Below are positions 40,924 to 48,590 of a DNA stretch of 50,113 bases, piece after piece. How positions within the stretch are numbered: position 1 is the stretch's first letter; every line of letters starts with the position of its first letter. The stretch is from positions 1 to 50,113 of the forward strand of contig NZ_NEDJ01000021.1 of the NCBI RefSeq assembly GCF_002114285.1. The letters are read 5' to 3'. The position numbers and the translations under genes were made by a program. The notes beneath the pieces are model-generated. The model searched no databases and was not told the DNA's origin. It saw only the letters and a program-made list of their open reading frames with translations. This DNA is from Halorubrum ezzemoulense DSM 17463. GTDB lineage: Archaea; Halobacteriota; Halobacteria; Halobacteriales; Haloferacaceae.

Positions 40924-41862
40924 ATGGGAGATTACCCACCATCGAACCGAATGGCGGCCGACAAGCCGACACGGGGGGCTGACCGCAATCTGGGCTTGGC
41001 AGATCGCGCCGAGCCAGCCACTGAAGAGATGCTCCTGCCGTCACTCGACGACGGCATTACGCTGCTCGACATAGACGGCGGCCGTGGCGTTCCAATCCTC
41101 CAGTCGCTCGTGCTTGACCATCTCCTCCTACACGACGGGCCCGCCTTCTGGGTTGACGCGAACGGGCACGCGACGACGACGACGCTGGCTCAGATCACAC
41201 CGAGCCAGCGGTTGCTCGACCGGATCCACGTCGCACGCGGATTCACCGCGTATCAGCACTACGGCGCTGTCGACAATCTCCCGACGGCAGTAAACCATGC
41301 CATCCAGAAATCGACCGCCGTCACCAGCACATCCAGTCGACAGTCATCGACTCATAGCGAAGACTCGTCTCCACACACCCCGTCGCTCATCGTCGCGCCG
41401 GCCGCCGACATCCAGTACCGCAGCGACGACACACTCAGTGAGCAGCACGCAGAAACACTCCAAGCGAGAACCCTCGCTCGACTAGCGACGTACGCCGACA
41501 GCTACGACGTCCCGGTACTCGTGACCCGGAGTACAATCGATGAGTTCACAGCACCGGTCGCGACGGCCGCCAATCATCATCTTGAGTGTGAGCAAACCCG
41601 GATGGGGCCGCGACTCGTCGGTGACGAGTTCGAGACACTCGTCTATCCCGTTGATGACGGTGCGTACTACCAGACCACGTTCGCCTACTGGCGACAGCTG
41701 CTCGCTACGCGGGCGACACAGGTCGGGCTCGAACCCGCGACACCCCCGTCGTCGACGTCGAGTCCGGCAGGTGTCGGGACAGGCGTGACCGCTGACGGCG
41801 AGACGACGTCGCTCACCACGAGTCCGCTCCTCGATGCGTGGACAGCACCTGGGGGGCGCTAA
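40924..41862 (+). CDS. RecA/RadA-like protein lacking Walker A, 312 aa
   Basis: Residues about 45-120 (G-R-G-V-P-I-L-Q-S-L-V-L-D-H-L-L, A-F-W-V-D-A-N-G, R-I-H-V-A-R-G-F-T-A-Y-Q-H) recall the order of strands in RadA/KaiC-type ATPase domains, but no GxxxxGKT is present. A low-complexity Ser/Thr linker and a second strand-rich part (S-L-I-V-A-P, D-V-P-V-L-V-T-R-S) follow. It heads a run with the 41865 and 42179 genes, close to polB. Similar gene sets sit beside PolB on haloarchaeal plasmids as I remember them; I infer a replication/repair accessory role. Confidence 0.55.
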   Translation: MGDYPPSNRMAADKPTRGADRNLGLADRAEPATEEMLLPSLDDGITLLDIDGGRGVPILQSLVLDHLLLHDGPAFWVDANGHATTTTLAQITPSQRLLDRIHVARGFTAYQHYGAVDNLPTAVNHAIQKSTAVTSTSSRQSSTHSEDSSPHTPSLIVAPAADIQYRSDDTLSEQHAETLQARTLARLATYADSYDVPVLVTRSTIDEFTAPVATAANHHLECEQTRMGPRLVGDEFETLVYPVDDGAYYQTTFAYWRQLLATRATQVGLEPATPPSSTSSPAGVGTGVTADGETTSLTTSPLLDAWTAPGGR

Positions 41863-41864
41863 CA

Positions 41865-42182
41865 ATGGGACGCACGAACCCGACATATCGAGATGCGCTG
41901 CGGGCTATCGAAGACCGCTGGGCGGAGTTCCGGCGGGCGCTTCGTCATCACGATCAACCACGCTTCGACCAGCTGTTCGAGTACGCTCGCGAACACGCCG
42001 ACGCAAGCGGGCTGTTGAATCATCAGAATCCGCTGGTGCCGGCGCTGTTCAGCATCGATCTCGAACAGGAGGCCACATTGGAAGACCACGAGGAACGCCT
42101 CGAAGCGCTCGAACACCGGCTCAACGAACAGAGCACCGATGCCCGAGTATCCGATGAAGAAACCAGCGAGCCACCCCAATGA
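41865..42182 (+). CDS. Hypothetical replication-cluster protein, 105 aa
   Basis: Start at ATG 41865 (M-G-R-T-N-P-T-Y-R-D), two bases after the upstream gene's stop. A helical protein: F-R-R-A-L-R-H-H-D-Q-P-R-F-D-Q-L-F, D-L-E-Q-E-A-T-L-E-D-H-E-E-R-L-E-A-L. The C-terminal half is likely coiled coil. Not a recognised enzyme. Its stop overlaps the exonuclease gene start (ATGA), so it belongs to that operon and may bridge the RecA-like and exonuclease proteins (inference). Confidence 0.7.
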   Translation: MGRTNPTYRDALRAIEDRWAEFRRALRHHDQPRFDQLFEYAREHADASGLLNHQNPLVPALFSIDLEQEATLEDHEERLEALEHRLNEQSTDARVSDEETSEPPQ

Positions 42183-42835
42183 GTACACTCGCGACGATCG
42201 CATTCGACATCGAGACGACGGGATTTTCGACGACTGACCAGCTGACTGTCGTCGGCTTCGACGCCGAGATCGGCTCACGAGTATTCCTCAATACTGACGG
42301 GAGTGCGTGTGCTTCAGATATCGAACAGCGCGTGAACGAGCACCTCACCACGCCAGTGACGCTCTCCATCCACGACGATGAGGACGCGCTGTTGGACGCC
42401 GTCAAGACGTTCGTCGACGCCACGATCGCACAGCGAGACGTCAAGCTCGTAGCCTATAACGGCGAAACCTGGAAAGGCGGATTTGATCTGCCATTTCTTC
42501 GAACGCGGCTCAGTCATCACGGACGCGAGTGGCCGTTCGCTGAGTTGCCGTACATCGACGTGATGGAGGTCTTCTCCTCACGGTTCAATACGAGCGAGAA
42601 CAACCTCACAGGAGTGTACGACGAGCTTGTGGCGTCCGGCCACGGCGCAGTCGATCCATTTGGAGAAAGTAGCGAAGCCGTCGACGCGTGGGAGGCTGGT
42701 GATTTCGAAGCGGTTGTCCTCCACAACGTCGCCGATATACGGCGCACTCGGGCGCTGATGGATGTCGCCGAACGGTACTGCTCGAAATCAGACTTTTCGA
42801 TGAAGTCACTAGAACCGGTAATGGGCAGTCAGTAG
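42179..42835 (+). CDS. DEDDy 3'-5' exonuclease (RNase H-like, PolB proofreading type), 218 aa
   Basis: The three exonuclease motifs are present: A-F-D-I-E-T-T-G-F (Exo I, D9/E11), V-A-Y-N-G-E-T-W-K-G-G-F-D-L-P-F-L (Exo II), and L-H-N-V-A-D-I-R-R-T with an upstream Y-I-D-V (Exo III region). This looks like a free-standing version of the PolB exonuclease domain. The polymerase at 46058-48217 has lost its Exo I signature, so this protein may supply proofreading (inference). Short overlap with the upstream gene; no downstream gene in the operon. Confidence 0.8.
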   Translation: MSTLATIAFDIETTGFSTTDQLTVVGFDAEIGSRVFLNTDGSACASDIEQRVNEHLTTPVTLSIHDDEDALLDAVKTFVDATIAQRDVKLVAYNGETWKGGFDLPFLRTRLSHHGREWPFAELPYIDVMEVFSSRFNTSENNLTGVYDELVASGHGAVDPFGESSEAVDAWEAGDFEAVVLHNVADIRRTRALMDVAERYCSKSDFSMKSLEPVMGSQ

Positions 42836-42862
42836 CCCGGCTAATACAGATCACTATTGTGT

Positions 42863-42880
42863 GGCTCTGTTGAAACCCTC
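42863..42880 (+). repeat. Left inverted repeat around the J-domain gene
   Basis: GGCTCTGTTGAAACCCTC, nearly the same as the 32769 repeat over its first 13 bases. It pairs with AACTCTGTTGGAACCCTC read inward from 44475 (15 of 18 identical). Confidence 0.55.
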
Positions 42881-42980
42881 ATTCGGTGATATGTTTTTGA
42901 AGCCGTGCTGAATACAGGACGCACATCTCGCACAGGTCGAACCACACTCTGAAGAAGTGTGATTGGTCGATACAGATCGG

Positions 42981-44180
42981 CTATTCAGCTACTTGAACTG
43001 CTTTTTGTGTCGGTTCGATACGACTATTCTCGTTCCGCTGGTAGTAGCCGTCTAAGTGTTGTGAGAGGTACTTCCATGCCTCTTTCCCCGTCTCAAGACC
43101 CCATGACGAAGCGAGCTCCCCGTTTGAGGTCGGTGCCAAGCGAACAATATCTACTACTCGTTCTCGTTCCTGCTCTGAGAGTGCGTCCCCCCGCGAAGGA
43201 TCTACACTCTCAGAATTGGTGTTGTTACCTGTTGACCTCCTAGTCATCTGTGTCGAACCTTCCTGCGTCTCAGAGTCAACCTGTACAGATTGCGAACCGG
43301 ATGCTTTAGTTTGCGTTGAAGCCGCGGTGTCATCAGTACCCCCAACTGCTTCCAACGGTGTCCCTTTTGGAACTTTCTCCATCAGCTCCTGCGCAATGAG
43401 AGAGAGCATCGCTTGACGTTTCTCCGGCGTAATCGAAAACTCATACCGAATTCTTTCTTTTACGTGTCCATCGGTCTGATGGCCCTCAAATATACTGTGT
43501 GAGTAGGACAGCCGTTGAATATCTACTTCTTCAGGGAGGTTTGGAGCAACCGTTATTCCGATCGTCCATGATTTCGGCTCAAGCTCTGCGTAGTTCGCAG
43601 AGAACTGTGGAGCTAGTTGCTTATCGCGTTGATCTACGATCGGTGGAATATCAGCTTCTGTGGATGCTAAATCTTGTTTTGGTGAATATGTTTGTCCGTC
43701 GCTCCCGACGAATTTCATCTTACCGAGTCCACTCCACTTCTGAACGTATTCGGAAATGTTCTCAATTCGAGTTACACAGAGAAATCGGTTTTCTGTCTGG
43801 ATAGAGTCGGCTGTATAGGGCCAGACGAGAGGTTCAATATCAGTACGGAACAACCCCACAAGAGACACACGTAGTGGGTGCTTTTCAATTGTCAAATCAT
43901 CTGCGAGCATCCCTTCTATTGACGCTGAACTAACGGGTGTTCCGAGTCCGGCAAGTCCGCTTGCAAACCCGCTGAATGTACTGGTCCCGGTCCTAGTACC
44001 GGAAGTAGAATCATCGCCCTGTATTTTTTCGTATGCATCTTGAATTTCCTTGAAGCGATCCTGACTCCCGCCCTGATCAGGATGATGCTCCTTCACTAGT
44101 GCTTTGTATGCGGCTTCGACAACGACCTCGTTGGCATTCTTCGTTATCCCGAGAATCTCGTACGGATTGGGCACATACAC
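42981..44180 (-). CDS. J-domain protein with DUF5797-like C-terminus, 399 aa
   Basis: The GTG start at 44180 gives an N-terminal J domain: P-N-P-Y-E-I-L-G-I, Y-K-A-L-V-K-E-H-H-P-D-Q-G-G with the HPD motif, R-F-K-E-I-Q-D-A-Y. The middle (residues about 90-260) is strand-rich and unknown. A Ser/Thr linker leads to a C-terminal unit, residues about 335-395: D-I-V-R-L-A-P-T-S-N-G-E-L-A-S-S-W-G. This resembles haloarchaeal DUF5797 and the tail of the 856-2091 protein. A J domain would recruit DnaK to whatever the tail binds. The gene is alone, inside a 1.6-kb stretch bounded by inverted repeats. Confidence 0.8.
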   Translation of the reverse strand: MYVPNPYEILGITKNANEVVVEAAYKALVKEHHPDQGGSQDRFKEIQDAYEKIQGDDSTSGTRTGTSTFSGFASGLAGLGTPVSSASIEGMLADDLTIEKHPLRVSLVGLFRTDIEPLVWPYTADSIQTENRFLCVTRIENISEYVQKWSGLGKMKFVGSDGQTYSPKQDLASTEADIPPIVDQRDKQLAPQFSANYAELEPKSWTIGITVAPNLPEEVDIQRLSYSHSIFEGHQTDGHVKERIRYEFSITPEKRQAMLSLIAQELMEKVPKGTPLEAVGGTDDTAASTQTKASGSQSVQVDSETQEGSTQMTRRSTGNNTNSESVDPSRGDALSEQERERVVDIVRLAPTSNGELASSWGLETGKEAWKYLSQHLDGYYQRNENSRIEPTQKAVQVAE

Positions 44181-44457
44181 TAACTCAATTCAGACGAAAA
44201 ATTTGTTCCCCTTCACACAGACGCAGTTCTACAAGCGGACTAATTCATCTGGACTAGTGTGAAACCAATAACTATTGGCTGCTGAATTCACTCTCTGTAT
44301 CACAAAAGTCGTTCCTGACAGAAGTGGAGCAATTGTACGCCGACTCTGGTATGTGGATTTCCTGTACTGAGCGATCAGCCTCTCCCGAAAATTAACCTCG
44401 GTTCGCACTACATTCACACCCTGTAATCAGTATAGCCTCTCCAAACTATCAGTCGCT

Positions 44458-44475
44458 GAGGGTTCCAACAGAGTT
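44458..44475 (-). repeat. Right inverted repeat around the J-domain gene
   Basis: GAGGGTTCCAACAGAGTT, an imperfect reverse complement of 42863-42880, followed inward by a CAGT/ATC pattern like that inside the other repeats. The interval 44181-44457 between the J-domain gene and this repeat has no supported gene. Confidence 0.5.
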
Positions 44476-44501
44476 CTGTGCTCTAAACAGCGAGGAAGAT
44501 A

Positions 44502-44984
44502 TCACGGTGGATTTTCTGCGTCATTGAGTCCCTCGAATGTTCCATTCGTATAGGCGTATCGCCACCGTTGGAGAATCGCTCGCGTTACAAGGCTTGTCTC
44601 AGACACAGCAATACAGGATGGGTCGACGGGACGGCTCGGGGCATCGGGGGGTGAATGGAAGTGTCGTCGCGGCGCGTCGGGTTTCGGGTGACAGTCAAAC
44701 CGAAAATTTCGGTCTCGATCATCTGTGTAGTGTGCGGCGTAGTTCCCGGTGAGACTCCACCGGACGTCTATCCGGGCGGTTGCCGCCGCTCCGACGCCGT
44801 CGGATAGTTCGACCGAGAGTGTCTGTGGATTCAGTGGGTCGTCCAATGACGCGGTCTGGACCAGCGGCTCAAGGTCCACGAACAGGTCTCGTATTTCCCG
44901 TAATGCCCCGGCGTCGATGGGACCAAACACCTCAGACTGCTCGTCTGGCTGAATATGGTGAGCGGGGTCTCCGTCGTCGGTCAT
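44502..44984 (-). CDS. Partner of the winged-helix gene, haloarchaeal two-gene module, 160 aa
   Basis: An acidic N-terminus, an R-E-I-R-D-L-F-V-D-L-E-P helix, then strands (A-T-A-R-I-D-V-R-W-S-L-T-G-N-Y-A-A-H-Y) and an R-F-D-C-H-P-K segment rich in His and Arg. I recall this type beside haloarchaeal winged-helix proteins, often near transposons and HEPN genes, but no activity is known to me. ATGA overlap with the upstream gene indicates coupled translation. A toxin-antitoxin-like module is possible but not shown by any motif. Confidence 0.65.
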   Translation of the reverse strand: MTDDGDPAHHIQPDEQSEVFGPIDAGALREIRDLFVDLEPLVQTASLDDPLNPQTLSVELSDGVGAAATARIDVRWSLTGNYAAHYTDDRDRNFRFDCHPKPDAPRRHFHSPPDAPSRPVDPSCIAVSETSLVTRAILQRWRYAYTNGTFEGLNDAENPP

Positions 44985-45592
44985 ACGACGATGGATGTAT
45001 CGCCATTACCATCGTCATCCCTGTCCGTCCCGGTAAGGTGGCCAGTTTGACTCACTTCACCGATCGCGAGTGTTGCCTGTGCAAGCGCGAGGTTACGTCG
45101 CGTCGTTTGCCATTCTGTGAGGAGCGCACCGTGGTCGCTGTCGGCGTCGCTAATGTCCAGTTCTCGGGCGAATTCCTCAGGTGAATCAACACCGTATTCC
45201 TCGCGCCACGCCTGTATTTGCGCCTTCATATCAGCGATGCCGGACGCGATCTCTTCGGGCGTCCGTTCCGCGAGGAGCGACTGGGCGTGTTCGGTGACGA
45301 TCGCCGTTTCCGACCGTCGGTAGTGCGTCGTCTGACCGTCCTGAGACGTCGTTACCTCACCAGCGCTCTCGAGCGTTCGTAGGTGCTTTCGCGCCGTGGT
45401 CGATGAGACGCGGGCACGCTCAGCGATCTGTGCTGCAGACAGCGGATCGTACACACGAGAGATAACTTCGTACACTCGTTCAAATGGCGTCGTCTCCTCG
45501 GTCCATTCCTCCTCGACGACGTCGTTCACGTCACGGTGTTCGGTGCCGCCGTCTGGGCTCATTCGATGGGACGGGGACAGCTCTTCTGACAT
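44981..45592 (-). CDS. Winged-helix (ArsR-like) regulator, 203 aa
   Basis: Start at ATG 45592 (M-S-E-E-L-S-P-S-H); upstream codons to 45658 are unlikely. Residues about 50-105 form a clear winged helix: P-L-S-A-A-Q-I-A-E-R-A-R-V-S-S-T-T-A-R-K then a wing with Y-R-R-S. The C-terminal half is helical (M-K-A-Q-I-Q-A-W-R-E-E-Y-G-V). An AT-rich TATTATAC-like element lies about 30 bases upstream on the minus strand. It overlaps and precedes its partner gene. Repeat D lies between it and polB and might be an operator, although the same repeat also occurs after polB. Confidence 0.8.
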   Translation of the reverse strand: MSEELSPSHRMSPDGGTEHRDVNDVVEEEWTEETTPFERVYEVISRVYDPLSAAQIAERARVSSTTARKHLRTLESAGEVTTSQDGQTTHYRRSETAIVTEHAQSLLAERTPEEIASGIADMKAQIQAWREEYGVDSPEEFARELDISDADSDHGALLTEWQTTRRNLALAQATLAIGEVSQTGHLTGTDRDDDGNGDTSIVV

Positions 45593-45685
45593 TATGTGCC
45601 AACCAACGAGAGAGCGGTATAATAATCTGTGGGGTAGTATATTGTTCACCAAATTCAAGATATGGAGGACTGTCCACAGCAGTCT

Positions 45686-45874
45686 CGCTCTTGCGTAGAG
45701 CTGTGGAAAGACGATTTAACATGTTGAACACCCACCGTAGTCCGGCGATTTGAACCCGAGATAGCGTACTCAATTCGGAGCTGGCACAACCAAACGACCT
45801 CTTTCCGCGTTTCTACATAAGAGCGAGCAGTCTTAACCAACAGCGATCTGTAAGACGGTCGTTCTGTTGGTTAA
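45686..45874 (+). repeat. Long direct repeat flanking polB, left copy
   Basis: About 190 bases that recur at 48220-48410. Well-conserved blocks: CGCTCTTG-GTAGAGCTGTGG-AAAGACGATTT at the start and CTTTCCGCGTTTCTACA-AAGAGCG near the end. The start and end blocks are imperfect inverted repeats of each other. The copy ends with spaced palindrome D. It sits between the divergent winged-helix gene and polB. Confidence 0.82.
45833..45874. repeat. Spaced palindrome, copy D
   Basis: TTAACCAACAG (45833-45843) and CTGTTGGTTAA (45864-45874), perfect 11-base arms with a 20-base spacer, at the right end of the long direct repeat. Confidence 0.85.
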
Positions 45875-46057
45875 CGCGCGACCGGATGTTCAGCTAACAA
45901 ACTCGGAAACGATTCTGGAAGTGGGATTAACAGAGCGAACCCGCGAGAGTACGCTCTTTCTGTCAAGGCGATCTCCATTCCCTGAAATCCGGAACAGACA
46001 CGCCGGCGATTATGCGAGACTCCGGTGTAGAGACGGGAAGGTGGGTGATTTACGAAA

Positions 46058-48217
46058 ATGCCGTTCACAATCGATTTCTTTGATGATGGTCGCGTTCTCG
46101 AGTGGGAGGCGACCAACGACGGCGCGACCGCGACCGAACGCGACGACTACACGCCCCGGTTTTACGTCACAGCACGTGACCCTGACACCGACATCGATCT
46201 CACACCACTTCGCGCACAATACGAGCGACACCCAGATGTCGTCGCCACAGAGATCGTATCCCGGCGCCCCGGATTTCGTCGTGACGACGAGCCTGCTCTT
46301 GCTGTCAACGTCGACCACGTCGACCGCGTCACCCCACTCGCCCGGCAAGCGCGCCAACTGTCAGCGCACCCAGTCGGGGATCTCGCCTGTTTCAACGTCG
46401 ACTTCTCGCGCGAGTTCCGCTACTGTCTGGAAACCGGCGCCGATCCGACACCCGCGACCGACCTGTCGACGCTCCGGCTCGGTATTCCAGTAACCGAGAC
46501 CAACAAGGACACGTACAGCGAGCTCACAGTTGCCGGGGAGACTGTTACTGGATCATCGGGGGACATCCTCACCACCGTTCAAGCGGCGATCGAGACACAC
46601 GACCCAGACATCCTCGTCTGCTCGACGAGCGAGATCGTCCCGACGCTGTACGAGATGGCGACGGCTGCCGGCGTCGACGACTTCTCGCTGAGTCGGTGGC
46701 CGGACGTCGACTACCAGCAGCTCGCGAGCCGGTCGACGTACTCGAGCTACGGCCGCGTCGGCCACTCCCCGGCGCGGTACAACGTGCCCGGTCGAGCGAT
46801 CATCGACGAGTCAAACACGTTCTTTTACGGGGAGACGAACCTCGAGGGCGTCCTCGACCTCGTGTCGCGCTCGAACAAGCCCATCCAGGAGCTCGCGTGG
46901 GCGTCGATCGGGAACGTGCTGACGGCGATCCAGATCTGCGAGGCCCACGATCGCGGTGTCCTCGTGCCGTGGAACTCCTGGCGGCATGAGTTCTTCAAGC
47001 CGATGGGGACGCTCCACGACGCCGACCGCGGCGGCTTCATCTTCGCGCCTGAGGTCGGCCTCCACGAGAACGTCCACGAACTCGACTTCTCCTCGTTGTA
47101 TCCGAACATCATCTGTACCAGAAACGTCTCACCGGACGTCATCCGGTGTGACTGCCACAGCGACCGCGACGACGTCCCCGGCCTCGGATACTCAATTTGT
47201 GACGACCAAGGCTACCTCGTCGACGTCCTCCAGCCGATCATCGACGCTCGCGACGAGATCAAGGCGGCCATCCGTCGCGAAAAGAAACGGGACGATCCCG
47301 ACGAGGATCGCCTAGCGGAACTTGAGGGGCGGTCGGGCGCGCTAAAGTGGATCCTGGTCGCCTGCTTTGGCTACCAGGGGTTCAGCAACGCGAAGTTCGG
47401 CCGCATTGAGTGCCACGAAGCAATCAACGCGTTCGCTCGTGAGATCCTACTAACGGCGAAACAGCAGCTGGAGGACGGCGGCTGGCGTGTCGTCCACGGC
47501 ATCGTCGACTCCATCTGGGTGACCCCGGATCCTGACGTCGACGACGAGGAGCGCGAAGATCTTGAGACGCTCGCGACGGCGATCACGGAACGCGTCGAAA
47601 TTCGGCTTGAACACGAAGCTCACTACGACTGGGTGGCGTTCGTGCCCCAGCGCGAGAGCGACGCCGGCGCGTTGACGAAGTACTTCGGGAAGGTCGCCGG
47701 CGACGACGATTTCAAGATCAGGGGCATCGAAGCTCGCCAGCGGTCGACCCCATCGTTCATCAAGGACGTCCAGCGGGACTGTCTCGAACGGTTCGACGCG
47801 ACTCGATCTCCGGACGCCGTCCTCGACTGTCTCCAAGACGCCATCAAGCGTCTCCACGCTGGGACGGTGTCTGTCGATCAACTCGTCGAACGGAATCGTA
47901 TCTCCAAGCCGCTCGAAGGATATACACAGAACACCCAGAACGTAGCGGCACTAAGACGGGCTCAAGAGCAGGACCTCGCCGTCCACCCAGGACAGGATAT
48001 CGAGTACGTAGTCGTCGACGACGAGAAAACCTCGCGAGAGCGGGTCGCGTTGACTCACGAAGAGGTCGAGTCGTACGATGCGTCGTACTATGAGACCCAA
48101 CTCGTCAGAGCTGTTGAGAGTGTACTGTCACCGCTTGGCTGGGATCGGGCGGAGATCAGTCGAGAACTCACGGAGATTCAGGTGCCAGAGCTGACAGCGT
48201 TCGCAGATAGAGAGTGA
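46058..48217 (+). CDS. polB: Family-B DNA polymerase (plasmid/PolB2-like), 719 aa
   Basis: Polymerase motifs: A, L-D-F-S-S-L-Y-P-N-I-I; B, K-W-I-L-V-A-C-F-G-Y-Q-G-F-S-N; C, H-G-I-V-D-S-I-W-V. Motif C keeps only the second of the usual two aspartates, the one used in catalysis. The N-terminal half has the shape of the exonuclease domain, but Exo I reads F-N-V-D-F-S instead of FDIET and the later motifs are weak, so proofreading is probably lost. At 719 residues it is shorter than chromosomal PolB. It is flanked by 190-base direct repeats, which may be linked to its replication role or regulation. Confidence 0.88.
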   Translation: MPFTIDFFDDGRVLEWEATNDGATATERDDYTPRFYVTARDPDTDIDLTPLRAQYERHPDVVATEIVSRRPGFRRDDEPALAVNVDHVDRVTPLARQARQLSAHPVGDLACFNVDFSREFRYCLETGADPTPATDLSTLRLGIPVTETNKDTYSELTVAGETVTGSSGDILTTVQAAIETHDPDILVCSTSEIVPTLYEMATAAGVDDFSLSRWPDVDYQQLASRSTYSSYGRVGHSPARYNVPGRAIIDESNTFFYGETNLEGVLDLVSRSNKPIQELAWASIGNVLTAIQICEAHDRGVLVPWNSWRHEFFKPMGTLHDADRGGFIFAPEVGLHENVHELDFSSLYPNIICTRNVSPDVIRCDCHSDRDDVPGLGYSICDDQGYLVDVLQPIIDARDEIKAAIRREKKRDDPDEDRLAELEGRSGALKWILVACFGYQGFSNAKFGRIECHEAINAFAREILLTAKQQLEDGGWRVVHGIVDSIWVTPDPDVDDEEREDLETLATAITERVEIRLEHEAHYDWVAFVPQRESDAGALTKYFGKVAGDDDFKIRGIEARQRSTPSFIKDVQRDCLERFDATRSPDAVLDCLQDAIKRLHAGTVSVDQLVERNRISKPLEGYTQNTQNVAALRRAQEQDLAVHPGQDIEYVVVDDEKTSRERVALTHEEVESYDASYYETQLVRAVESVLSPLGWDRAEISRELTEIQVPELTAFADRE

Positions 48218-48219
48218 TT

Positions 48220-48410
48220 CGCTCTTGTGTAGAGCTGTGGAAAGACGATTTGACATTTTGAACACCCGCCGCGGTCCAGCGATCTGAGTCCCAGTTAGCT
48301 ACTCAATTTACTGCTGGGAAGAACTCAACAACCCCTTTCCGCGTTTCTACAGAAGAGCGGAGTGATTTAACCAACAAAAGGGTCGTTTTTGGAGTGGGTT
48401 TGTTGGTTAA
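48220..48410 (+). repeat. Long direct repeat flanking polB, right copy
   Basis: Starts three bases after the polB stop and matches 45686-45874 in the same order and orientation, including the inner inverted arms and the final spaced palindrome E. Conservation is strongest at the two ends and weaker in the middle. Confidence 0.82.
48367..48410. repeat. Spaced palindrome, copy E
   Basis: TTAACCAACAA (48367-48377) and TTGTTGGTTAA (48400-48410), perfect arms with a 22-base spacer. Confidence 0.85.
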
Positions 48411-48544
48411 CTACAATCCACGCGAGATTGTCCCCACACCCCGTGTGCGATATAAAGTGGTGAAGGCGATGGGAGGAGTCGAAGAGGGGGCAACGAAACT
48501 GGTTCACAATCCCCGGCGTCACTAAATATTCCATCAATTGCGGA

Positions 48545-48560
48545 CACACCGGGGGGTGTG
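48545..48560 (-). terminator. Short GC hairpin downstream of orc1
   Basis: CACACC-GGGG-GGTGTG forms a perfect 6-bp stem about 30 bases beyond the orc1 stop on its strand. No clear T run follows, so it might instead be a protein site. A related string CCACACCCCGTGTG occurs at about 48434. Confidence 0.3.
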
Positions 48561-48590
48561 CGTATCGGACTACTGCCGCCGCGACCGGGG

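Noticed and set aside
45867-46493. A 208-codon plus-strand frame overlapping the start of polB
   Set aside because: Low-complexity Ser/Thr/Arg composition typical of a shifted frame over a GC-rich gene; polB has clear family motifs in its own frame.
29604-48410. The TTAACCAACA repeats as a CRISPR array
   Set aside because: Copies are kilobases apart and palindromic with short spacers; no array of regular direct repeats and no Cas genes other than generic Cas4-like nuclease domains.
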